The position numbers and the translations under genes were made by a program. A stretch of 7,334 bases of DNA from Bacteroidales bacterium UBA1410 (GTDB taxonomy: Bacteria; Bacteroidota; Bacteroidia; Bacteroidales; Dysgonomonadaceae). The notes under the pieces were generated by a model. That model saw only the letters and a program-made list of their open reading frames with translations. It had not been told where the DNA came from and ran no database searches. The DNA is taken from the NCBI GenBank assembly GCA_002305015.1, contig DBPW01000048.1, positions 1 through 7,334 on the forward strand, given 5' to 3'. The first letter of the stretch is position 1. Each line of letters opens with the position of its first letter. This document shows, one piece after another, positions 1-5,950 of this stretch.

Positions 1-15
1 AACTCGATTTTCATG

Positions 16-23
16 TAATTTTG
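16..23 (+). promoter_or_regulatory. Bacteroidota -7 promoter element for the small lipoprotein gene
   Basis: TAATTTTG fits the Bacteroidota sigma-ABfr -7 consensus TAnnTTTG exactly. It would start a transcript near position 28-30, giving a leader of about 45 nt before the ATG at 75. The matching -33 element would lie just left of the window edge, so only half of the promoter can be seen. The call rests on motif and position. Confidence 0.5.
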
Positions 24-74
24 CACCGAAATTTTAGAGAGAAAAATTGTTTATCGTTTTAAAATTATTGAAAA

Positions 75-263
75 ATGAAAAAAGTATTATTATTCGTTGC
101 TGTTGCAGCTACCCTTTCTTTTGCTGCTTGCTCAAATCAAAAATCTAACCAGAGCGAAGCTTCTGCTGACTCTGTAGCTCAAGCAGTTGAGGAAGTTGCT
201 CCGGCTGCAGTTGATACTGCTGCTGCTGCTGTTGTGGATACCACTGTTCAGGTAGCAAAATAA
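75..263 (+). CDS. small Ala-rich lipoprotein, function unknown
   Basis: This 62-residue protein begins with a typical lipoprotein signal: a Lys pair at the N-terminus, a hydrophobic stretch at about residues 4-16, and the lipobox SFAAC with the lipidated Cys at residue 19. The mature part is only about 44 residues, rich in Ala, Val, Glu, Asp and Ser, with no aromatic residue and one Lys at its very end. Its second half is a loose repeat around A-V-D-T (about residues 45-57), partly encoded by five CTG units at 217-231. I recognise no domain. The ATG at 75 follows an A-rich leader with no strong Shine-Dalgarno, as is normal for this phylum. It has its own promoter element upstream and a strong terminator downstream, so it is probably a single-gene transcript. 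The coding call is good because of the signal peptide and flanking sites; the function is unknown. Confidence 0.78.
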   Translation: MKKVLLFVAVAATLSFAACSNQKSNQSEASADSVAQAVEEVAPAAVDTAAAAVVDTTVQVAK

Positions 264-286
264 AACTACCCCTACGTTAAAGGTAT

Positions 287-315
287 AGCCATCCCTACAA
301 AGGGTGGCTTTTTTT
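287..315 (+). terminator. intrinsic terminator of the small lipoprotein gene
   Basis: AGCCA (287-291) pairs with TGGCT (305-309), and CCCT (293-296) pairs with AGGG (301-304). T292 is bulged and the loop is ACAA. Seven T residues follow (309-315). It sits 24 nt after the stop codon and directly before the fucosidase promoter, so it separates the two transcripts. Confidence 0.87.
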
Positions 316-316
316 A

Positions 317-348
317 TTTGTTTTTAAATCAAAAGCAAATTAACTTTG
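317..348 (+). promoter_or_regulatory. promoter of the fucosidase operon (TTTG / TAACTTTG)
   Basis: TTTG at 317-320 and TAACTTTG at 341-348 match the Bacteroidota -33 and -7 elements with a 20-nt spacer, inside the usual 19-21 range. Transcription would start around 353-356, about 30 nt before the ATG at 386. The -33 element begins two bases after the T-tract of the preceding terminator. Confidence 0.68.
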
Positions 349-385
349 TCGTCGAACGAATAATATTTTCAGAAAGAAAAAGAGG

Positions 386-1849
386 ATGAGGCGGATTTTC
401 TTCCCCGGTTTGTTGCTGATATTGATGTTGTCGGGATGCTCCAAAAAGAAGTATTTCTTCGAAAAGGAACTTGCATTCCCGAAAATAATCACCAACGACC
501 AAAAAATAAAGTTGGCTGCTTATTTGGTGCCTACTTCCCGGCAATATGAATGGCAGAAAACAGAAATGAATGCTTTTATTCATTTCGGAATGAATACGTT
601 TACCAATCGTGAATGGGGAAACGGTTTTGAAGATCCTGCGTTGTTTAATCCTACCGCTTTTGACGCCGAACAATGGGTAAAAACATTGAAAAATGCCGGC
701 TTCGGCATACTTATTCTTACGGCAAAGCATCACGACGGATTTTGCCTGTGGCCTACGGAAACCACAACTCATTCTGTGGCATCTTCACCTTGGCGCAACG
801 GCGAGGGCGATGTGGTAAGGGAGGTAAAAGATGCTTGCGACAAATACAAGATGAAATTCGGCATCTACCTTTCTCCATGGGATAGAAATGCCAAAAGTTA
901 CGGCGATTCTCCACAATATAATGCCTTATTCATTAAACAATTAACCGAATTGCTCTCGAATTACGGCGAAATCGACGAGGTGTGGCTCGACGGAGCAAAA
1001 GGTGAAGAACCTCTCGAACGAGTGCAGGAATACGATTGGGAGGCTTTTTATAAGGTAATAGACCAATTGCAACCACGGGCTGTGAAAGCCGTGATGGGTA
1101 ACGATGTTCGTTGGGTGGGAAACGAAAAAGGTTTTGCCCGCGAAACCGAATGGAGTGTGACCCCGCTTCAGCCGAATATCGATGTGGCTACCATAAAAGA
1201 AAACGAACGGTTGGGCATATCGCCTGCTGCTGAAGATCTTGGCAGCCGGGAATTGATTGTCAGGGCAAAAAAATTATACTGGTATCCTGCCGAAGTGAAT
1301 GTTTCGCTGCGGCCGGGTTGGTTTTATCATCCCGAAGAAGACCAACAGATAAAAACGCTGAAGCAGTTGGTAGATATTTACTACAAATCGGTGGGTAGAA
1401 ATGCGGTGCTTTTGTTGAATGTATCGCCCGACACACGAGGACTTTTGCCCGAAACAGATGTGAAAAGGCTGGAGCAGTTCGGCAATTACATCGCTTCTAC
1501 GTTTGACGAAAACAAACTTGTGGACGGAAAAGTGGCTTGGACGACGAAACAGGGGGGCTTCAGAGAGTATGATCTGCTTGAGAACGACACCATCAATACA
1601 ATTATGCTTCAGGAAGATATTAAACAGGGGCAACGCGTAGAAAGTTTCAGGGTGGACGCCCAAATGGGTAACGGGTGGAAAAAACTGGGCGAAGGCACTA
1701 CCATCGGGTATAAACGGTTGCTGAAATTTAACGATGTGGCAACTTCGAAAATCAGGATCACTATTCTTGAAGCACGCGATGAGGCCAATATCCTGAATGT
1801 GGGTGCTTTTTATGCTCCTCCTACCGAAGAATATAGTGCGAACAAATAA
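386..1849 (+). CDS. lipoprotein alpha-L-fucosidase, glycoside hydrolase family 29
   Basis: This 487-residue protein is predicted to remove alpha-linked L-fucose from glycans by the retaining GH29 mechanism. Residues 1-18 are a lipoprotein signal ending in LSGC (Cys18), which puts the enzyme on a membrane of the envelope. The catalytic barrel covers about residues 45-370. Visible landmarks are FIHFGMN (64-70), KHHDGFCLW (114-122, with His115 and His116), and VWLDGA (199-204), in which Asp202 is the expected nucleophile. Glu303 in WYPAEVNV is a candidate acid/base by analogy with the WxPxExDVS motif of GH29-B-type enzymes, followed by RPGWFYHPEED (309-319). About residues 375-487 form a beta-rich C-terminal domain typical of the family. 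The ATG at 386 follows a purine-rich leader and gives the intact signal peptide. The DUF3256-like gene follows after 31 nt and is probably co-transcribed. There is no SusC/SusD pair or other PUL gene within the window. The family call is firm; linkage specificity cannot be read from the sequence. Confidence 0.93.
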   Translation: MRRIFFPGLLLILMLSGCSKKKYFFEKELAFPKIITNDQKIKLAAYLVPTSRQYEWQKTEMNAFIHFGMNTFTNREWGNGFEDPALFNPTAFDAEQWVKTLKNAGFGILILTAKHHDGFCLWPTETTTHSVASSPWRNGEGDVVREVKDACDKYKMKFGIYLSPWDRNAKSYGDSPQYNALFIKQLTELLSNYGEIDEVWLDGAKGEEPLERVQEYDWEAFYKVIDQLQPRAVKAVMGNDVRWVGNEKGFARETEWSVTPLQPNIDVATIKENERLGISPAAEDLGSRELIVRAKKLYWYPAEVNVSLRPGWFYHPEEDQQIKTLKQLVDIYYKSVGRNAVLLLNVSPDTRGLLPETDVKRLEQFGNYIASTFDENKLVDGKVAWTTKQGGFREYDLLENDTINTIMLQEDIKQGQRVESFRVDAQMGNGWKKLGEGTTIGYKRLLKFNDVATSKIRITILEARDEANILNVGAFYAPPTEEYSANK

Positions 1850-1880
1850 GAAAAATTCATGTCAATTTAAATAAGAAACA

Positions 1881-2498
1881 ATGAAACCATTTTTCATTCT
1901 GATTTTTTCATGCGTATCGTTGTTCGGTTTCGGACAACGGGTTGCCGATGTGTTTAAGACCATGCCCGGCGATATTTTACCCGGATTCACCGAAGCCGAC
2001 AAAACCCTGATTTTGGTAGATACCGGTTTAAAAATCATCCCCTACCCGCTTGGAAATATTGAAAGAATGAAGTATTCCGATTCGTATCTTCAATTGAAAA
2101 CATCCGATATCGGGACGTTTCAATTGAAACTGTTGCCGCTGGTGAACAATACCAAAATTATTTGCGTGATCAAGACGGTTTGCGGAAAAGCATGCGACAG
2201 CGACATCCGGTTTTATTCTACCCAATGGGAGAAAATAGATGAAAATACGTTGCTGCCGCCGGTGTCGGCCGAATCTTTTTTCGATAGGCAGAAACAAGGA
2301 TCGAACGAATATGAATATGCTTTATCGCTGCTGGATGTTGAACCGCTTTCGGCCGTTTTTAGTGATGACAGCGACGACCTGATACTCTCGCTGAATTATG
2401 AGGCGTATCTTTCGGAAGAAAATATTGCGAAAATAAAACCTTTCATTAAACAAGATTTTATAACTTTGCACTGGACAAAGACGTCGTTCCGACCTTAA
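1881..2498 (+). CDS. DUF3256-like secreted protein
   Basis: This 205-residue protein has an N-terminal signal sequence (Lys2, then hydrophobic residues 4-17) with likely cleavage near FGFGQ at about residue 19. The mature N-terminus resembles the DUF3256 family of Bacteroidales, with V-A-D-V-F-K-T-M-P near residues 21-29 followed by a segment rich in Leu, Ile and Asp. Cys101 and Cys105 (VCGKACDS) could form a disulfide. A second region of alternating hydrophobic and acidic residues covers about 150-200. No catalytic motif is visible, and the role of DUF3256 is unknown to me. The ATG lies 31 nt after the fucosidase stop with no promoter octamer between, so I infer one operon. The gene ends only 10 nt before the tRNA, and its last 40 nt contain a candidate promoter element for that tRNA. 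The coding call is strong; the family name is from memory of the N-terminal pattern. Confidence 0.72.
   Translation: MKPFFILIFSCVSLFGFGQRVADVFKTMPGDILPGFTEADKTLILVDTGLKIIPYPLGNIERMKYSDSYLQLKTSDIGTFQLKLLPLVNNTKIICVIKTVCGKACDSDIRFYSTQWEKIDENTLLPPVSAESFFDRQKQGSNEYEYALSLLDVEPLSAVFSDDSDDLILSLNYEAYLSEENIAKIKPFIKQDFITLHWTKTSFRP
2461..2468 (+). promoter_or_regulatory. candidate -7 element for tRNA-Arg and amrS, inside the 3' end of the DUF3256-like gene
   Basis: TAACTTTG matches TAnnTTTG and is identical to the octamer in front of the fucosidase gene (341-348). A start near 2474 would leave about 35 nt before the tRNA. No good TTTG occurs about 20 nt upstream, so the -33 half is poor and the match may be chance within coding sequence. 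Confidence 0.4.
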
Positions 2499-2508
2499 AA
2501 GCATTTAT

Positions 2509-2580
2509 GCACCCGTAGTTCAATGGATAGAATATCGGATTCCGGTTCCGACGATGCGAGTTCGATTCTCGCCGGGTGTA
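2509..2580 (+). tRNA. tRNA-Arg (anticodon CCG)
   Basis: The full cloverleaf can be folded by eye. The acceptor arms are GCACCCG (2509-2515) and CGGGTGT (2573-2579), with a G-U first pair. The D-stem is GTTC (2518-2521) with GAAT (2530-2533). The anticodon stem is TCGGA (2535-2539) with TCCGA (2547-2551). The 7-nt loop TTCCGGT (2540-2546) puts anticodon CCG at 2542-2544, which reads the Arg codon CGG. The variable loop is 4 nt. The T-stem is GCGAG (2556-2560) with CTCGC (2568-2572), and the T-loop is TTCGATT. The discriminator is A2580. The 3' CCA is not encoded and must be added by CCA transferase. The gene sits 10 nt after the DUF3256-like stop codon and 40 nt before amrS, with a T-rich stretch (2584-2600) but no hairpin terminator in between. 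Confidence 0.97.
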
Positions 2581-2604
2581 CATGTTTTCTTTATTTTTTT
2601 ACCT

Positions 2605-2613
2605 AAAAAGGGA
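2605..2613 (+). promoter_or_regulatory. ribosome binding site that fixes the amrS start
   Basis: AAAAAGGGA lies 7 nt before the ATG at 2621. An in-frame GTG at 2576 would begin inside the tRNA acceptor stem and add 15 residues of no recognisable character. This purine-rich site therefore supports the ATG at 2621. Confidence 0.6.
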
Positions 2614-2620
2614 AAGTATC

Positions 2621-3655
2621 ATGAAAGAGAATAACAACGCAAATCAGTATAAAATTGCTTTATATCAGGAAAAGAAAGAAGGGGGAAAAGTGCGCTGCCG
2701 CCTTTGTCCGCATAATTGCCTTATTAGCGAGGGCAAATCGGGGGTGTGTCATGCCCGGAAAAATATCGGCGGAACGCTCTACACGCTTGCCTACAATAAT
2801 CCCTGTTCCGTAAGCATCGACCCTATCGAAAAGAAACCGTTGTTCCATTTTTATCCCGGTGAAAATATTTTGTCGCTGGCCACAGCCGGATGCAATTTTC
2901 ATTGCCTGAACTGCCAAAACTGGCAAATCTCGCAGGCTTCTCCCGAAGATTTTGAGCAGTATCGTTTCACCCCGGAAGAGATTGTTCAAGCCGCTGTTTC
3001 GTATCGTACGAAAATGATCGCTTTTACCTATACCGAGCCGACCATTTTTTACGAGTATATGTATGACATTGCCGTTCTTGCCCATCAAAAAGGAATAAAA
3101 ACGGTGATCGTTTCGAATGGTTTTATCAATCAGGAACCTCTCAACGACCTCTGCCCGCTGCTGGATGCCGCCAATATCGATTTGAAATGTTTTAATGATG
3201 ACGTTTACCGAAAACTGACTACCGGCAGTCTTCACCCCATATTGTCGACACTGAAGACATTGAAGGATAACGACATTTGGCTCGAAATTACCAACCTGAT
3301 TATCCCCACATACAATGATGATCATCAGATGATCCGAAATATGTGTGAATGGCTGGTAGAAAACGGTTTTGCCGAAACGCCGCTTCATTTCAGCCGCTTT
3401 TTCCCCGCTTATAAACTACAGCACCTGCCTCCTACCCCCGAAAGTGCCTTGATTGAAGCAAAAAAAATTGCCGAAAATGCGGGTATAAAATACGTGTATA
3501 TCGGAAATATGCCACAGCTGAACGGAGAAAATACCTATTGCCCCGCCTGTCATGAATTGTTGATTGCACGACGGGGCTTTTACGTCACCGAAAATAATAT
3601 CGTCGACGGAAAATGCGCCTTTTGTGGCGAAAATATTCCGGGCAGATGGGGCTAG
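2621..3655 (+). CDS. amrS: AmmeMemoRadiSam system radical SAM enzyme
   Basis: This 344-residue radical SAM protein is related to pyruvate formate-lyase activating enzymes. The cluster-binding motif is CNFHCLNC (91-98, CX3CX2C with Cys91, Cys95, Cys98). These residues should hold a [4Fe-4S] cluster that cleaves S-adenosylmethionine to a 5'-deoxyadenosyl radical. Before it lies a Cys-rich N-terminal module, RCRLCPHNC plus GVC (Cys26, 29, 33, 43), typical of this family. The C-terminus has two further pairs, YCPAC (Cys307, 310) and KCAFC (Cys332, 335), which could bind zinc or another Fe-S cluster, and ends in a P-G-R-W motif. The barrel lies between, with AFTYTEPTIFYEY and DLKCFND as recognisable PflA-like stretches. 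The physiological substrate is unknown. The partners amrA and amrB lie directly beyond it on the opposite strand. No separate promoter is visible, so it may share a transcript with the tRNA-Arg upstream. The 344-residue form starts at the ATG with a good ribosome site. Confidence 0.93.
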   Translation: MKENNNANQYKIALYQEKKEGGKVRCRLCPHNCLISEGKSGVCHARKNIGGTLYTLAYNNPCSVSIDPIEKKPLFHFYPGENILSLATAGCNFHCLNCQNWQISQASPEDFEQYRFTPEEIVQAAVSYRTKMIAFTYTEPTIFYEYMYDIAVLAHQKGIKTVIVSNGFINQEPLNDLCPLLDAANIDLKCFNDDVYRKLTTGSLHPILSTLKTLKDNDIWLEITNLIIPTYNDDHQMIRNMCEWLVENGFAETPLHFSRFFPAYKLQHLPPTPESALIEAKKIAENAGIKYVYIGNMPQLNGENTYCPACHELLIARRGFYVTENNIVDGKCAFCGENIPGRWG

Positions 3656-3658
3656 GTA

Positions 3659-4231
3659 TTAGGCTATTTCGTCTTCGCTAAATACGGTAGCCGTAAAAAT
3701 GAAAATATCGGCATCCTTCCAACCATCCCACCCTATGCCGGCTTTGTCACGGGCACAATGGCCAAGAAAATTCTCGAGATCCCAACCGGTTTCTGTGGCC
3801 ACTTGGGGTAGAAATACCCCGCTTCGGACGCCTTTCACAAGGTAAATGCCGTGCTTCCCGAGCTCGATTTCCGAAATATCGCGAATTCTTTTTAAGGGAG
3901 AAAGCACGGATATTTCGATGGAAATATCGCTCAGCTCGCTTGCGGTAACCGGAGGAAAACGATAATCGTGGCGGGCAGCCGATATGGCCATATTGTGTAC
4001 GGTTTCGATTAAGGGCCTATCGCTTATCATTTGTCCGATGCACCCCCGCAATTGCCCATATTTATTCAACGTTACAAATGCTCCGCAGTGAGCATAAATG
4101 GCTTCGGAACAAGCACTCAGATCGGGTCGAGGCGTAATATTAAGGCCGAACAACTGTTCAATGGCACACCTTGCTTCGGCCAATAATGCTTTTTTGTCTT
4201 CGAGTGTTAAATTAAAATCGCCGGTATTCAT
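3659..4231 (-). CDS. amrA: AmmeMemoRadiSam system protein A (AMMECR1 domain)
   Basis: This 190-residue protein consists almost wholly of one AMMECR1 domain. The signature LRGCIG is at residues 61-66, and the conserved Cys64 is a candidate functional residue. Other family landmarks are AFVTL (51-55), SAARHDYRFPPV (84-95), the S-D-I-S-I-E-I-S-V-L strand (101-110), and LPQVATETGWDLENFLGHCARDKAG (residues 141-165), which in this family surrounds a proposed binding cleft. There is no signal peptide, so it should be cytosolic. I chose the ATG at 4231, 7 nt after the amrB stop. A TTG at 4258 would add nine residues and overlap amrB by 20 bp, but those residues are not family-like. The amrB-amrA order and tight spacing suggest one transcript and translational coupling. 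The biochemical activity of AMMECR1 domains is not established. Its stop is 3 bp from the amrS stop on the other strand. Confidence 0.95.
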   Translation of the reverse strand: MNTGDFNLTLEDKKALLAEARCAIEQLFGLNITPRPDLSACSEAIYAHCGAFVTLNKYGQLRGCIGQMISDRPLIETVHNMAISAARHDYRFPPVTASELSDISIEISVLSPLKRIRDISEIELGKHGIYLVKGVRSGVFLPQVATETGWDLENFLGHCARDKAGIGWDGWKDADIFIFTATVFSEDEIA

Positions 4232-4238
4232 AGTGTTA

Positions 4239-5102
4239 TCATTTTTGAGTAAGAACAATTGCCCAATATCCTACCACTTCACGATGATTGCCGTAAACGG
4301 CATCTCCCGAATTGCGATAATCTACTTCGTGATATTCGAAGGAAGGGTTGTTTTGAGTCATGTACAGTAAGGTCAATACCGATGTCCATCCACACAAGCC
4401 GGTGAGCAGATTGGGAATCCCTTTGTTCTGATTTTCGGCCAGAACGTTCAACAACACGTCGGGATCGTTGGATAGAATGGCTTTTGCTGTTGCCGCATCC
4501 ACTATTTTTGCATTCTGATAATCGGGATAATGAGAAAAATCGGTACTGATCACAAACAGATTTTTTTCGTTGAGGTAAGGTTTCAATGCCGATGCCATCT
4601 CAAGACACGTTTCGGGTTCGGAAGTGCCGATTACAATGGGGACAATTTTATAATCGTTTTTCAATTTGTAATGCAAAAAAGGAAGCTGCACTTCAATGGC
4701 ATGTTCCCGTGCATGAGGTGAGGGATTGTTGGTGAAAATTTCGGGATGAGAGGCAACCAATTGCTCTCCGAAATCGGTATCGACTTTTTCTATCCCATAG
4801 GGCATGATAAAATCGCCGATACAATACACCGACGCTCCATTGAAATGATAATGGTGAGAGGAAGCCAAGATAAAAATACGCTCATAATCGGCATCTTCAT
4901 CGAGCTGATTAAATGCCGATGCAGCAACCTTTCCCGAAAAAACATAACCCGCATGGGGAGAAATAACTGCCCTTACATTGGTGTATTTTCGGGGAACTGC
5001 TTCGCTAAAATAGGTTGCGATGTCATGCTGCAATTTTTCCGCGCTTGCCGGGTAGAATTGCCCTGCTACGGCCGGTTCCCTGGGTATGCTACTGTTTTTC
5101 AT
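4239..5102 (-). CDS. amrB: AmmeMemoRadiSam system protein B (Memo family)
   Basis: This 287-residue protein is a full-length Memo-family member with the fold of class III extradiol dioxygenases (LigB-like). It opens with REPAVAGQFYP (8-18), a hallmark of the family. Likely metal-site residues are His50 in SPHAGY, His83/His84 in ASSHHYHF, His191 in STDFSHY and Cys237 in GLCGW. These match by position the three His and one Cys of the active pocket of human MEMO1, which binds metal. Other conserved parts are REHAIEVQLPFLHY (132-145) and a C-terminal GDAVYGNHREVVGYWA (266-281). There is no signal peptide or membrane segment. No activity is proven for the bacterial proteins, and dioxygenase activity should not be assumed. 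It is first in the amrB-amrA transcript. Upstream, 5103-5203 holds no exact TAnnTTTG match on this strand, and a terminator at 5204-5238 isolates it from the gene behind. Confidence 0.95.
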   Translation of the reverse strand: MKNSSIPREPAVAGQFYPASAEKLQHDIATYFSEAVPRKYTNVRAVISPHAGYVFSGKVAASAFNQLDEDADYERIFILASSHHYHFNGASVYCIGDFIMPYGIEKVDTDFGEQLVASHPEIFTNNPSPHAREHAIEVQLPFLHYKLKNDYKIVPIVIGTSEPETCLEMASALKPYLNEKNLFVISTDFSHYPDYQNAKIVDAATAKAILSNDPDVLLNVLAENQNKGIPNLLTGLCGWTSVLTLLYMTQNNPSFEYHEVDYRNSGDAVYGNHREVVGYWAIVLTQK

Positions 5103-5203
5103 AATTCGTTAGTTTTTACATAAACTAAACAATTAATCGCTTGTTAAGTTTCTTGTTTATTTTCTTTTAACATGGCGATAGGGGTTTTGGTAAACCATGA
5201 AAT

Positions 5204-5238
5204 AAAAAAGAGCGCCGATCAGTTGACCCGCGCCCTTT
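5204..5238 (-). terminator. intrinsic terminator of the Spy-like gene
   Basis: Read on the minus strand, AAAGGGCGC (5238-5230) pairs with GCGCTCTTT (5215-5207), with one G-U pair. Inside it GGTC (5228-5225) pairs with GATC (5220-5217) around the loop AACT, with a G-G mismatch between the two helices. The T run (TTTTTT at 5209-5204) overlaps the base of the stem. The hairpin lies about 28 nt beyond the stop codon. Confidence 0.87.
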
Positions 5239-5265
5239 CCTGCAAAATAAACCGGTTTGACTTGT

Positions 5266-5724
5266 TTATCTTCCGCGAGGGGCAGGAGCATTTCTGCGAT
5301 TAGCAGCTCTCTTCATTTGTTCCTCGCGATAGGCTTTCCATTGTTCCATTTTTTCTTTACCGATGATTTTCTCCAGCTCGGCATCTTGTTCTTTCATGTT
5401 TTGTTCCATCAATGCTCTCATTTCTTCGCGTTGTTTTTCGCGATCCTGTTGCTGCATTTGCTGGCGTTCTTCTCTGAATTTACGCATTTGCTCGGCACGT
5501 TTCTCATCCTGCTTTTTAAAAAGTTCTTCTACCTGTGCCGTTTGTTCCGGAGTCAATTGCAACTGTTTAGCCATACGTTCGGCACGTTCTTTGGCTGTCA
5601 TTCTCATTTCTTGCTGCGGTCGATTTCCGCCCCCCCTTTTTGGGGTCGAATCCTGAGCCGATATCGAAAGGCTCATCATAAAAAAGGCAATTAATGCCAA
5701 CATTCCATACTTTTTCATTTTCAT
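5266..5724 (-). CDS. secreted Spy/CpxP-like (LTxxQ) helical protein
   Basis: This 152-residue protein has a signal peptide: Lys residues at 2-5, a hydrophobic core at 8-20 and likely cleavage after SISA (residue 23). The mature part starts with a flexible Gly/Pro-rich stretch (about 24-40). It continues as one long, highly charged helix region rich in Gln, Glu, Lys, Arg and Met (about 42-142), and ends in an Arg/Pro/Ala tail. LQLTPEQ at 55-61 is the LTxxQ motif seen in Spy/CpxP and in DUF4890-like Bacteroidales proteins. IIGKEKMEQWKAYREEQ (120-136) looks like the second, degenerate copy usual in this fold. Such proteins are periplasmic; Spy and CpxP act as chaperone or stress-sensing proteins, but a role here is inference. 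It has its own promoter and terminator, so it is probably monocistronic. Low-complexity composition makes distant family calls risky. Confidence 0.82.
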   Translation of the reverse strand: MKMKKYGMLALIAFFMMSLSISAQDSTPKRGGGNRPQQEMRMTAKERAERMAKQLQLTPEQTAQVEELFKKQDEKRAEQMRKFREERQQMQQQDREKQREEMRALMEQNMKEQDAELEKIIGKEKMEQWKAYREEQMKRAANRRNAPAPRGR

Positions 5725-5768
5725 TCCAAATTTTATTGGTTCAACATAAAATACATCGTTATGACACT

Positions 5769-5797
5769 CAAAGATAAGGAAATGTTTAATTAGGCAA
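5769..5797 (-). promoter_or_regulatory. promoter of the Spy-like gene
   Basis: On the minus strand TATCTTTG (5776-5769) is an exact TAnnTTTG element, and TTG (5797-5795) lies 18 nt upstream as a -33 half. The expected start near 5763 leaves a leader of about 40 nt before the ATG at 5724. Confidence 0.62.
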
Positions 5798-5950
5798 TGA
5801 GCGATTAACGAAAGTTACACCATCATAATCGCCATATTTACACCTTTTTATACGGGAAAAAAGGGATTTTATAGGAGAGATAGTCCGATTCGTCGATAAA
5901 AAAGGGGGATTGGTCTAAAAGTGAATTTTTTATATTTTTTTGCGATTTTT
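5798..5950. other. AT-rich intergenic region with homopolymer runs, no gene seen
   Basis: This is the rest of the gap between the Spy-like promoter and the cupin stop codon. It holds runs of A, G and T. The string AAAAAAGGG followed by ATT or GGATT occurs twice (about 5859-5870 and 5900-5911). There is a short near-palindrome CGATTCGTCG (about 5888-5897). There is no open frame with a credible start, no exact TAnnTTTG, and no convincing hairpin terminator for the cupin transcript. Confidence 0.5.

Noticed and set aside
2576..2620. GTG start giving amrS 15 extra residues
   Set aside because: It begins inside the tRNA acceptor stem, and the added residues do not resemble the family. The ATG at 2621 has a good purine-rich ribosome site.
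2509..2620. tRNA-Arg as an integration site of a mobile element
   Set aside because: No integrase, no repeated tRNA 3' fragment and no change in composition is seen on either side within the window.
2660..3388. Long 242-codon open frame on the minus strand across amrS
   Set aside because: It is antisense to a firmly identified gene, has no family-like motif and no promoter element, and fits a shadow frame created by codon bias.
5103..5203. Promoter of amrB at TAGTTTAT on the minus strand
   Set aside because: It departs from TAnnTTTG and has no convincing -33 partner, so I did not list it although amrB must be transcribed from somewhere here.
5257..5694. Open frames on the plus strand across the Spy-like gene, rich in Phe, Leu, Ser and Cys
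   Set aside because: Their composition is the mirror of the Glu/Lys/Gln/Arg-rich codons of the real gene, which has a signal peptide, promoter and terminator.
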